Assembly (NCBI GenBank): GCA_964632005.1
Contig: CAZWAP010000033.1
Span: 1 to 26,957, forward strand
DNA length: 26,957 nucleotides
Direction of reading: 5' to 3'
Source of the DNA: CAZWAP01 sp964632005
GTDB lineage: Bacteria > Planctomycetota > Phycisphaerae > Sedimentisphaerales > Anaerobacaceae
Notes under the pieces: generated by a model
What the model was told of the DNA's origin: nothing
Database searches by the model: none
What the model saw: only the letters and a program-made list of their open reading frames with translations
Program-made: the position numbers and the translations under genes
Shown here: one piece after another, positions 14,775-22,644 of the stretch
Layout: the number at the start of each line of letters is the position of its first letter
Numbering within the stretch: the stretch's first letter is position 1

Positions 14775-15734
14775 TTACCGGCAGCGGAGGAGGTGATTTT
14801 CGTTAATTTGCCAATCGGGGAGACGTTTTTTGAGTTCCCGGAAGAAACGTAATCCGTCCTTCCAGTACCCTGCTGTGGGGGTGATGTTGCCGACGAGGTC
14901 GGCAAAATAGCGGTTTATGCTGGCGACGAGGAGCTCGCGGATGTACTTGCTGACCATCGAGGCCAGAGCGACCGGCAGAAAGCGGTCGTCGGCAGAGACG
15001 ACGAAATGCAGTCGCATGGTTCTTCGGCGGTATTTGAGCTCATAGCTGCTTGTTCGGGGGTCTTCTGCGAGGACTCTAAGCTCCATTCCTTCAAACATCC
15101 TCTGGAGGGGCTTGCGGTAGTGGACTCTGCCGCCCTGCCTGTCTATTACGATTTGGAGCTGATCAAGGCCGTGTGCGTCAAAGGCCTGCTGTATAAGTCC
15201 GGCGGTGGCGGTGAAGAGGACACTTGCCTTGTTCTTTACTTTGCGGACCAAGCTGTTGTAGAGGGCCACATCGAAGCAGAAGCTATTCAGGTCGAGCAGG
15301 CGTATTCCGCAGGCAGCCAGGTCGTCGGCCAAGACTGCGGAGGCTATTTCTACGTCGGCCTGGTTGCCATCAAGCTGGAATTCGCCGGCGTTGCTGTACC
15401 AGGGGTAGCGTGCTAATCTCGGCAGGCAGGCCGGGCAGATCAGGGCAAGGAGCCCGGAGAGCGTGCGCGGCTGGCGGTCGAGGCACCGCAGGGCAGCCAA
15501 GACGGTGCGTTGCAATTGCGTGATACCGGTGGCTCTGGAGAAGGCTTTTTTGCTGTCGGTGATTAGGAGGCGGCCTGCGAGGCGCTTGCGTGTTCTGCCA
15601 ACGCTTTTTCGCAGCACGTGCCACAAGTCGGCGTGCACAAGCTCAGGCGGCAGTGCGAACGTGGTCGAGGAAACGACCAGAGGCCCAAGGATAGGCCCGA
15701 AGCCTGCTTCGTCGATGCCCACCAGGACTGCCAT
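14775..15734 (-). CDS. Divergent ribonuclease HII-like protein
   Basis: Member of the RNase H2 fold, which nicks RNA-DNA hybrids at ribonucleotides. Core motifs are GIDEAGFGPILGP at 6-18 with catalytic D8 and E9, a DSKKAF segment at 60-65 (the family DSKKL region), IVID at 195-198 with acidic D198, and ASMVSKYIREL at 258-268, the counterpart of ASIVAKVxRD. At 319 residues it is about 100 longer than typical bacterial RNase HII, with insertions between the second and third strands. The GRG ribonucleotide-sensing motif reads GFG (F12), so substrate recognition may differ. It may be the only such enzyme of the genome or a paralogue; the window cannot tell. A promoter lies 75 nt upstream. Confidence 0.8.
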   Translation of the reverse strand: MAVLVGIDEAGFGPILGPLVVSSTTFALPPELVHADLWHVLRKSVGRTRKRLAGRLLITDSKKAFSRATGITQLQRTVLAALRCLDRQPRTLSGLLALICPACLPRLARYPWYSNAGEFQLDGNQADVEIASAVLADDLAACGIRLLDLNSFCFDVALYNSLVRKVKNKASVLFTATAGLIQQAFDAHGLDQLQIVIDRQGGRVHYRKPLQRMFEGMELRVLAEDPRTSSYELKYRRRTMRLHFVVSADDRFLPVALASMVSKYIRELLVASINRYFADLVGNITPTAGYWKDGLRFFRELKKRLPDWQINENHLLRCR

Positions 15735-15815
15735 CCGTGCGGTTCCTTTTCATCCCTGGCCATTATGGGTTTCGGGCCGTTGTGCAGACGGCGGGACAAC
15801 ATTGCCCTATGGTGT

Positions 15816-15843
15816 ATTATACCGCAGGTGCTGCTCGAATCAA
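15816..15843 (-). promoter_or_regulatory. Promoter of the RNase HII-like gene
   Basis: On the minus strand TTGATT (15838-15843) and a perfect TATAAT (15816-15821) are separated by 16 nt. The start site near 15809 leaves a leader of about 75 nt. Confidence 0.6.
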
Positions 15844-15933
15844 GCAGCCTAAAGCACGGTAACTGTCCCAACGATTGTGGAGATTTTTACGATGCCCAAC
15901 TTATTGTGCTTTTCAGGCACACCGAACCACAAG

Positions 15934-15949
15934 GTTTTGGGCCCAAAAC
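15934..15949. repeat. Perfect 16-bp palindrome
   Basis: GTTTTGGGCCCAAAAC reads the same on both strands with no spacer. It lies about 95 nt upstream of the RNase HII-like promoter. It could be an operator for a dimeric regulator or a small hairpin; no gene explains it. Confidence 0.6.
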
Positions 15950-16225
15950 AGGCAGCCACAGAATTTGGGACGATTACTACGCAGCAGAGAATGCTGTTCG
16001 TCGGGTAATCCGCGCCGACAGGTAGGGCGGCGCGGCCGATCGGGAGATTTTCCCGATGAGAATGGAAGGCGAAGGGATGAGACGTTGCTCAGATATGAGG
16101 GCGAATATGATTCCACCGCGGTGAATTGGCCTGGCAGGGGCTTACCCGGGCCGGCGGGCGGACACCGGCACGTGGGGTTTGTCCGCTGTCGCTTGGGCCG
16201 GCCGCGAAGCATATTGCCGAGAGAG

Positions 16226-16246
16226 TGCTGCTTGCGTTATGCAGCA
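16226..16246 (-). terminator. Hairpin just after the last operon gene
   Basis: TGCTGC (16226-16231) and GCAGCA (16241-16246) form a 6-bp stem with a 9-nt loop, starting 11 nt after the luxR-type stop codon. There is no T run, so the role as end of the long minus-strand operon is inferred from position only. Confidence 0.3.
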
Positions 16247-16256
16247 GCTGAGCTGA

Positions 16257-16619
16257 TCAGGATTCGCTCTTTATAACAGGAATAATCGCGCGGCCCGGCG
16301 ACTCTCCGAGGAGCAGGCTTACATCGGCCATAAACCGCAGTAAAAGGCCGACCTTGTTTCTGACGTGGATTCTCCGATAAAGGTTTTTGATATGTGTTTT
16401 CACCGTCCCCTGTCTTATGTTCAGGGCCCCTGCAATTTCCTTATTGCTCAAGCCACGACAGACGAGTTTTGCGACCTGTAGTTCTCGCGGGCTGATGTGG
16501 TATCGCCGCTGGATATAGGCCCAGTGTTTGTCGTCGAGCAGTACGACTTTGGGGCGCTCATAGAGGGGATCGGCCTGGCCGACATCTTCAGGCACCGATC
16601 TTGGAAACTGCTGCATCAT
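16257..16619 (-). CDS. Minimal LuxR-family DNA-binding regulator
   Basis: A 120-residue protein consisting almost only of a GerE/LuxR helix-turn-helix domain at about residues 41-95 (ISPRELQVAKLVCRGLSNKEIA, then the recognition helix region IRQGTVKTHIKNLYRRI). There is no receiver or autoinducer-binding domain; the 40 residues before the HTH are too short for one. Its ATG overlaps the TGA of the upstream TPR gene (ATGA at 16616-16619), so it is the last gene of the polysaccharide/exosortase operon and is translationally coupled. It probably regulates that operon or related surface genes, perhaps through a partner that provides sensing. This role is inference. Confidence 0.88.
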   Translation of the reverse strand: MMQQFPRSVPEDVGQADPLYERPKVVLLDDKHWAYIQRRYHISPRELQVAKLVCRGLSNKEIAGALNIRQGTVKTHIKNLYRRIHVRNKVGLLLRFMADVSLLLGESPGRAIIPVIKSES

Positions 16620-19600
16620 TTTCCTCCTTCTTCTGCGAGTTTTTCGAGTAGGTGATTTACCTCGCTCAGGTCGGTTTGGGAGAGTCCTTTGACTTTTTGA
16701 TTGAGGCTCAAGGCCCTGTTCAAGTGCTCGCGGGCCTTTTCGTTTTCCCCGAGTCTGGCGAGGGCTCTGCCCAGGTGGAAATGCACTGCCGCGACCGACG
16801 CATTTTCATCGGGGTAGAGCTTTATGCAGGTCGAGAAATCCTGGACCGCCTTGTCGAACTTCCCCAGCCGATAGTAGACCACGCCCCTCGTATCGATCAG
16901 GTCGACGTAGTTCGGTGCGATTTTCAGGCCCTTCTGGGCCAGCTCGAGCGCTTCCTGGTAAGCGCCCTGCTGCTCAGATATAATCCAGGCGAGGTTGTTG
17001 AGGGCGACGACATCGTCGGGACGGAGTTCGAGGACTCGCCGGTAGAACTTTGCGGCCTGTTCGTATCGCTCGGTCACCTGCATAAGTACGGCCAGGGAAG
17101 CGGTGACTTCTGCGCTACGGGGGTGGTCTTTTAGCAGTATCTGGAATATGTTCTCTGCGGCCTTTCGGGGGAGATCATCGGCGGTTCGGGCGAGGGTGCC
17201 GGCGATCAATGAAGGGGTTTTGAGGTCCTGGGGATGGTTTTTGTACCAATCCAGTGTCTTTTTCTCTATCTGCGTCCAGGCTTTTTCCTTGCTCAGCAAC
17301 TGCACCTGTGCGAATAGCGGGGCTGGGTCGTTGGGGTCTTCGGCGAGGAGAGAGTCGAATTCTTTTTGGGCTTGCTCGACCTGGTCGTTTGTGTGGAGGG
17401 CGATGGCGAGGGCCAATTTGCACCTTCGGCGATCCGACTGGCGGCATCCGGGCAAGAGGTTTTTCATCAAGGCGACGGCCTTGTCCGCGTTGCCCGTGGC
17501 GGTGTATGCCTCGCTGAGACGTATCGCGGCGCTGACGTCGTTGGGGTCGAGGTCGAGCAGTTGCTTGAGCGTGGCGACGGCGAGGAAGGGTGACTTAGCG
17601 GCCTCGGCCTGCGCCTTCATCATAAGCAGGGTGCGGTCCTGGGGATTGTGTACGAGACCCTGTAGGACGACATCTATCGCTTTGCCGGATTGTCCCTGTC
17701 TGGACAATATTTCCGCCAGCATAGCCCAGGCCCGGGTGAGCCTGGGGTGCTGTTCGGTAAGTTCGCGGAGGAACTTGACTGCGTTTTGAATTGCGGGAGC
17801 CGTTCCCTCGGCGGCCAGTGTTTCTGCTTTGAGCAGTTTGAGCTGGAGATTATCGGGGTTGGACTCGAGGGCTTTGTCCACGATGGCTCTGGCCTGGCGG
17901 GCCTTGTTGCGCTTTCCGGAGGCCAGGAAGAGGCCGACGGCGCGTATCTGAACCTCCGGGTTGTCGGCATCGAGGGTGAGGGCGTGGTCGATGTCCGCCA
18001 TTGCCTTTTCGAGCCTGCCGGTGGCCTTATAGAAATCGCTTCTTGCGAGCCAGGCATTCACGGCGTTGGGGTCGGCGGCGACGGCGCGGTCGAGGTCGTC
18101 TCCGGCCTTTTCGAGATCGCCCAAGGTTATGTAGGTTCTGGCGCGGATGATGTATGCCGAGGCGTCGTTTTGATCCACTATTATCTGGTTGCATAGATCG
18201 AGGGCTTCGTTGGGCTTGTTCTCGCGGACAGACAGTTGTATCCGTGCGACCTTTACAGGCAGCGAGTTGGGCTCTCTTGCCTGGAGGTCGTCGAGGAGCT
18301 GGCGTGCTTCGTCGAATTGATTTTGCTGCATCTTGAGCAGGGCGAGTGACAGGTTGACGGAGATGTTGTTGGGGTCGGTTCCGAGGTACTGCTGGAGTAT
18401 TTCCGCCGCCGAGCTCAACTGTCCCCGTCTGAGAAAGCTTCTGAACTGCAATTGCCGCAGCGCCGGCTGTTCGAGCTTTTCTTTGGAGATGCGCTTCATT
18501 ATCTCTTCTGCTTCGTCATACTCTCCGGCATTGTAGAGGGCCGAGACGGTTTTGATGATAAGCTGGACATCGTCCGGCGACCTGGCGAGGGCCTCGCGGT
18601 AGGTCGCCAGCGCCATCTGGAGATTTCCGCTGCGTTCATAGGTCTGGGCGAGGAGGAAGCGGCTGTCCTGATCATCGGGGTTGGCGAGCAGGTTATTCTG
18701 GAGCAGGGAGATGATTTCGGCGCTGCGTCGGGTGAAGTCGTGGCCGTTGAACCAGGCCCTGGCCTGCTCGTATCGCCACTGCCATCCATCTTCGCCCTCG
18801 AGGGCCTTGATCTGCTCGATGAGCTGCTGGGCTTTTTGAGGCTCTTTTGCGATCCGTTCGGAATTCAAGAGCAGACGTTTTATCTGAATACTGTTGGGTT
18901 CTTTGGCGGCGAGCTCCGTGAGCAGGCTATAGGCATCGTCGCCGCGACGCCAGCGGTTGTAAAACTGCACGAGCAGCAGGTTCAGCTCTCGCCTGGCCTG
19001 GGGGTCGGTGATGCGTTCGAGGGCCTGTTTGATGATCCGTTCGCACCTGCTGCGGTTGTCCTGCCGATCCAGGAGCATCGCAAGGAATCTTACGGGCTCG
19101 GCGGCATCGGGGAACTCTTCTATGGTCGCCTCGAGGGTCTCTATGGCCTGGTCCTCTTTACCTTCGGCGGTGAGCAGGCCACACTCGGCTATAGAGACCC
19201 TGAAGTGAGATGGATGCTGCTGCTTGAGCGTGGCCAGTATCTTATGGGCCTGGTCGAACTTTTCTCGCTGGACCGCGACCTGGAGGCGGAGCAATTCGAC
19301 TTTCAAGGGATCCTTGGCGCTGCCTTTAAGCGACGATAGTTGCTGCTCGATATCGCTCCAGGCCTGGTCATCGCCGCCCTCTGGCGAATCCGCCAGTAGC
19401 TGGGTTCGGGCCTTGAGGCTCAGCAAGACCGCCTCTTCATTCTCGCCTGAGAGTTCTCTGGCTCTTCGGGCGTGCTCGGCTGCCCCGGCCCAGTCGCCGG
19501 CGTTGGCGAGCAGCTTGGCCATAGTCAGGTGTCCCTCAAAGGAGTTGGGCCATTCCGAGAGGAACAGCCGTAATTGGCGCAGTGCCGATTGGTTGTCACC

Positions 19601-20791
19601 CAGTGCGATCAAGGCCTGAGCGAGTGCCAGGCGGACCTGCGGCGACTTGATGCCAAGCTCTATGGTCTGCCGCCAGTATTTCACGGCGTCGCGCATTTCG
19701 CCGCGTTTTGAGGCCACCAGTCCCCTCAAGGAGGCCACCATTGCCGGGTTGATGTCGGCCTTGTCCAATTCGTTGATACACTCGGTAGCCCTGACGAGGT
19801 TGCCGCCTTTTGCGAAGAGCTCTGCTGCGAGTGGCATAAAGTCCCACGGCTGGCCGGCGAGTTCCTTTAGTCCAGCTTCGGCGACCTCGAGCATTTTCTT
19901 CTTGGCCTGGGAGTTCAGCGCGATCTGAGCCCACATCCGCCAGAGGGCCTGATTCTTCGGGTCGTGCTTACGGACGAGTTCCAGATGCTTCTGTGCTTCG
20001 TCGAGGGCTCCGGCGGTTATGAATTCGGCGGCTATCCTGAGCCTCAGGTCGACTTCGGAAAGGTCCATTTGTTCGGCCTTTTGCAGGTCGGCCAGGGCTT
20101 TTTCGTTGTTGCCGTTTCGCAGATGGAAGGACGCGCGGGCGGCGTACGCCAGGGCGGCCGAGGGGTTGTTCTTGACTGCCTGGTCGAACCAGTATTCGGC
20201 GGGCCTGTCAAAGTTTGTGGGGAAGCGCTCGGCAAGCTGGCCGAGCGCCTCGTAGGCCAGCACCTGGTTGGGTTCTGCTGCTATGATGTTCTCCAGCTGC
20301 TCAATCGCCTCATCGACCTTTCGCTGGCTGGCCAATGCAATGGCCAGGAGTCTTCGAATCTCAGGATCGTCGGTTGTCTCAAGATATTTCCTGGCGATTG
20401 CTTCTGCCTCGCCGGGCATACCCATCTCGAGGTGGAGGCCCACCAGGCGTCTGGCCGCCTCGCGGTTGGCGGGGTCTACCCTCAGGACGATGTGGTAGCT
20501 GCCTATTGCTTGCTGGACGTTGTTTCGCCTGAGGGGCCTTATGTTCAGGTGGGCATCGGCGTACTTGAGGAGGGCGGGGACGTCGTCTTGATAGACCCCC
20601 ACGTACCTGCCGAGGTAGTCTGCGGCGTCCTTGTAGCGCTGCTGCTGGTATGCCTCGTTGCCGAGGACAAGGCCGCGCTCGGCCTTGTTCATCTTTTGCC
20701 ACTGGCGCAGAGCGTACACTGTGACGCTCAAGACGGTCAGGCCGACGACAAGAACGACCGCCAATTTCCAGTTAAAATATCTCCTTGCCAT
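16616..20791 (-). CDS. Giant membrane-anchored TPR protein of the exosortase/polysaccharide locus
   Basis: A 1391-residue protein with a basic N-terminus, one hydrophobic helix at about residues 9-28, and then almost nothing but tetratricopeptide repeats to the end. Repeat signatures such as A-x-YLGRYVGVYQDD, LAQTYERSGNLQMALATYREAL and ALNNLAWIISEQQGAYQEALELAQKGL recur roughly every 34 residues; 30 or more units could fit. The anchor suggests a periplasmic solenoid. In proteobacterial exosortase loci a large TPR lipoprotein (PrsT) occupies a similar place; this one has a membrane helix instead of a lipobox. It would scaffold polymer assembly or export. It lies 35 nt after the sugar-transferase gene, with AAGGATGG as a possible ribosome binding site, and overlaps the luxR-type gene. 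Confidence 0.9.
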   Translation of the reverse strand: MARRYFNWKLAVVLVVGLTVLSVTVYALRQWQKMNKAERGLVLGNEAYQQQRYKDAADYLGRYVGVYQDDVPALLKYADAHLNIRPLRRNNVQQAIGSYHIVLRVDPANREAARRLVGLHLEMGMPGEAEAIARKYLETTDDPEIRRLLAIALASQRKVDEAIEQLENIIAAEPNQVLAYEALGQLAERFPTNFDRPAEYWFDQAVKNNPSAALAYAARASFHLRNGNNEKALADLQKAEQMDLSEVDLRLRIAAEFITAGALDEAQKHLELVRKHDPKNQALWRMWAQIALNSQAKKKMLEVAEAGLKELAGQPWDFMPLAAELFAKGGNLVRATECINELDKADINPAMVASLRGLVASKRGEMRDAVKYWRQTIELGIKSPQVRLALAQALIALGDNQSALRQLRLFLSEWPNSFEGHLTMAKLLANAGDWAGAAEHARRARELSGENEEAVLLSLKARTQLLADSPEGGDDQAWSDIEQQLSSLKGSAKDPLKVELLRLQVAVQREKFDQAHKILATLKQQHPSHFRVSIAECGLLTAEGKEDQAIETLEATIEEFPDAAEPVRFLAMLLDRQDNRSRCERIIKQALERITDPQARRELNLLLVQFYNRWRRGDDAYSLLTELAAKEPNSIQIKRLLLNSERIAKEPQKAQQLIEQIKALEGEDGWQWRYEQARAWFNGHDFTRRSAEIISLLQNNLLANPDDQDSRFLLAQTYERSGNLQMALATYREALARSPDDVQLIIKTVSALYNAGEYDEAEEIMKRISKEKLEQPALRQLQFRSFLRRGQLSSAAEILQQYLGTDPNNISVNLSLALLKMQQNQFDEARQLLDDLQAREPNSLPVKVARIQLSVRENKPNEALDLCNQIIVDQNDASAYIIRARTYITLGDLEKAGDDLDRAVAADPNAVNAWLARSDFYKATGRLEKAMADIDHALTLDADNPEVQIRAVGLFLASGKRNKARQARAIVDKALESNPDNLQLKLLKAETLAAEGTAPAIQNAVKFLRELTEQHPRLTRAWAMLAEILSRQGQSGKAIDVVLQGLVHNPQDRTLLMMKAQAEAAKSPFLAVATLKQLLDLDPNDVSAAIRLSEAYTATGNADKAVALMKNLLPGCRQSDRRRCKLALAIALHTNDQVEQAQKEFDSLLAEDPNDPAPLFAQVQLLSKEKAWTQIEKKTLDWYKNHPQDLKTPSLIAGTLARTADDLPRKAAENIFQILLKDHPRSAEVTASLAVLMQVTERYEQAAKFYRRVLELRPDDVVALNNLAWIISEQQGAYQEALELAQKGLKIAPNYVDLIDTRGVVYYRLGKFDKAVQDFSTCIKLYPDENASVAAVHFHLGRALARLGENEKAREHLNRALSLNQKVKGLSQTDLSEVNHLLEKLAEEGGK

Positions 20792-20826
20792 TTGTCCATC
20801 CTTTCATCTTTATGGACGATTATCGC

Positions 20827-22545
20827 TTAGAACTGGCTGACGAAACTCCGGACGATCTTCTTGGTTGTTTGCCAGCATATCCACAGGTCCATTCTGAGTG
20901 ACAGTTTTCTGACATAGGTGGTGTCATAGTAGATCCACTCCTGGAAGTCGCGGTCCGGCTTGCGTGTCCTACGGACCTGCCAGAGGCCTGTGATTCCCGG
21001 CCTGACCGAGAGGCGGGCGTCGCGCCAGGCTGGGCACAGCGTATTTTCAGTCTCGGGGGACGGGCGCGGCCCGACCACGCTCATCTGGCCCAAGAGCACG
21101 TTCAGAAATTGGGGCACCTCGTCGATGAACGTATCCCTCAGGAACTTGCCGACGGCGCTGATTCTCGGGTCGTTGTCGATCTTGAACTGTGGGCCGTCAA
21201 CCTGGCTGACCGGTCGGAGCCTTTCCTGTATTCTGTCGGCCCCGACGTGCATAGTTCGGAATTTCAGGCAGTTGAAGAGCTTGCCGTGGAGTCCCTGGCG
21301 TCGGTCCTTGTAAAAGACCGGTCCCGGCGAGGTGAGCTTTATTGCGGCGGCGATAAAAGGCAGGAGGGGGGCAAACAGGACCAGGACAATCACGGCCGCG
21401 ACCAGGTCAAGAATCCGTTTGAAGAACACAGGATACGAAAATCGGCCCCACTTTTTGAATAGCTCATCGGCCTGATCGCTGGGCAGCCGTGCATCCAGGC
21501 GTATGCAGGGTTTTGCGGACTGGGGCGTGGAGTGCCGCTGGTTGCGTCGTGGGGTCGGCGGTGTCCTGAGGACGCGGTTGCGGACCAGTTGACCTGGGCG
21601 TACGCGCAGGCCGGCAGCGATAATGGCACGGTTTATTACGGCCCCGGGTCCGAGCTCAACACCATCGTCTATGACGGTCGGGCCTATTAGAACCACGTCG
21701 GGCCCCAGGCGGACATTTCTGCCGAGGAGCACCTCGCCGACGAATCTCGGCTTACGGAGGCGCCGGTCTGTACGGTCGAGGTATCGGCCAGAGGGGTTTG
21801 CGGCGGTCTGTCGCCGAGCCTTTTTCAACACCGCGCTAATACCGGCGGAGCAGAGCGCGAGTAATCCTTCCTCGGTCTCGAGGTCGAGCGACGCGCCGGC
21901 CACATTGATTGCCTGCAGTCGCAATCCGGTCGCCCTCCACTTTTTCAGCATTTCCGGGAACGACTCAGCCAGCGTTCCGTCCACAAGAATGCGGTCAAGC
22001 GTGTCGCTGCGCATAAAGAGGTGATGCGGCCAATCGTGTGGAAGCGGGGCCGGCTCAGCCGAATCGCCATACAGACGGCGGAAGCCGGCCACTTCTCCTG
22101 CGGTGGTCAGCCTTACTCTATCGCGGCCTGCTCGAAGTTGTGGTTCGGCGTTGACTGCTACGATGTCGGCTGCGCTCGAGGCGAGTATCTTGCGAAGCAG
22201 CTCGCAGTTCAGGCGTGCGGCAAAGCGCCCGTTTGAGACGATAAACCAGGGATCGCGGTGCGTTGTCCTCAGCAGTTGTTCGTCGAGGAGGATTTGCTCG
22301 GCGTATCGCAAGAGCAACGGGTCGCGATTCGCGGCCGGCGGTTTCAGGTCCAACTCCCGTGGTATGGCATAAGCCGTTCGCGGCGAGGTCCTGATCAGGG
22401 GGCGCGGGGGCCCGGGGTTGCCCGCGGGAGGAGAACAGCTGCTCAACGTCTCAAACAGGAGTCTTCGCAGCAGGTCGCTGGAGAGCGCGAACTTCAGCAG
22501 TCCGTCTGACGAAGCAGCTTTACGAGGTATCAGGATCAGGTTCAT
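20827..22545 (-). CDS. Polyprenyl-phosphate sugar-1-phosphate transferase with N-terminal nucleotidyltransferase-like and beta-helix module
   Basis: The C-terminal third (about residues 370-572) is a bacterial sugar transferase (WcaJ/EpsE-type phosphoglycosyl transferase): hydrophobic helix 381-403, SPGPVFYKDRRQG at 406-418, LKFRTM at 427-432, the catalytic Asp-Glu pair in DEVPQ (D475, E476), VGPRP at 491-495 and PGITGLWQV. It loads the first sugar phosphate onto undecaprenyl phosphate. The N-terminal 270 residues resemble a sugar nucleotidyltransferase (FIVSNGRF at 101-108, SFPEMLKKW near 195-203), but catalytic motifs are missing. Residues 267-325 are hexapeptide repeats of a left-handed beta-helix (GEVLLGRNVRLGPDVVLIGP). 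The gene follows the Wzc-like gene across a structured 99-nt spacer. Domain calls are firm for the C-terminus and moderate for the N-terminus. Confidence 0.9.
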   Translation of the reverse strand: MNLILIPRKAASSDGLLKFALSSDLLRRLLFETLSSCSPPAGNPGPPRPLIRTSPRTAYAIPRELDLKPPAANRDPLLLRYAEQILLDEQLLRTTHRDPWFIVSNGRFAARLNCELLRKILASSAADIVAVNAEPQLRAGRDRVRLTTAGEVAGFRRLYGDSAEPAPLPHDWPHHLFMRSDTLDRILVDGTLAESFPEMLKKWRATGLRLQAINVAGASLDLETEEGLLALCSAGISAVLKKARRQTAANPSGRYLDRTDRRLRKPRFVGEVLLGRNVRLGPDVVLIGPTVIDDGVELGPGAVINRAIIAAGLRVRPGQLVRNRVLRTPPTPRRNQRHSTPQSAKPCIRLDARLPSDQADELFKKWGRFSYPVFFKRILDLVAAVIVLVLFAPLLPFIAAAIKLTSPGPVFYKDRRQGLHGKLFNCLKFRTMHVGADRIQERLRPVSQVDGPQFKIDNDPRISAVGKFLRDTFIDEVPQFLNVLLGQMSVVGPRPSPETENTLCPAWRDARLSVRPGITGLWQVRRTRKPDRDFQEWIYYDTTYVRKLSLRMDLWICWQTTKKIVRSFVSQF

Positions 22546-22562
22546 AATTTCACTGGGTCAGT

Positions 22563-22628
22563 CTCGAGGCATCCGCTGGAAGTATGCGGAAAACCGCAGG
22601 ATACCCGCGTGCCGGGTGGAGCCTCGAG
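22563..22628 (-). promoter_or_regulatory. Predicted three-stem RNA element in the operon spacer
   Basis: In the 99-nt gap between the Wzc-like and sugar-transferase genes, CTCGAGGC (22563-22570) pairs with GCCTCGAG (22621-22628). This encloses two hairpins: TGCGG (22585-22589)/CCGCA (22594-22598) with a 4-nt loop and ACCCG (22603-22607)/CGGGT (22613-22617) with a 5-nt loop. All stems are perfect, and in the transcript the structure ends 17 nt before the sugar-transferase ATG. It could control translation or mRNA processing. Confidence 0.5.
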
Positions 22629-22644
22629 GCCGTGCGAAGCGGTG

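Larger units (their letters stand above)
15735..16256. other. Intergenic stretch with palindromes, no gene supported
   Basis: Between the RNase HII-like gene and the luxR-type gene, both on the minus strand. Besides the promoter at 15816-15843 it contains a perfect 16-bp palindrome at 15934-15949, and a hairpin ATCGGGA (16039-16045)/TCCCGAT (16051-16057) with a 5-nt loop. Open frames here overlap both strands and show no domain. Confidence 0.55.
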
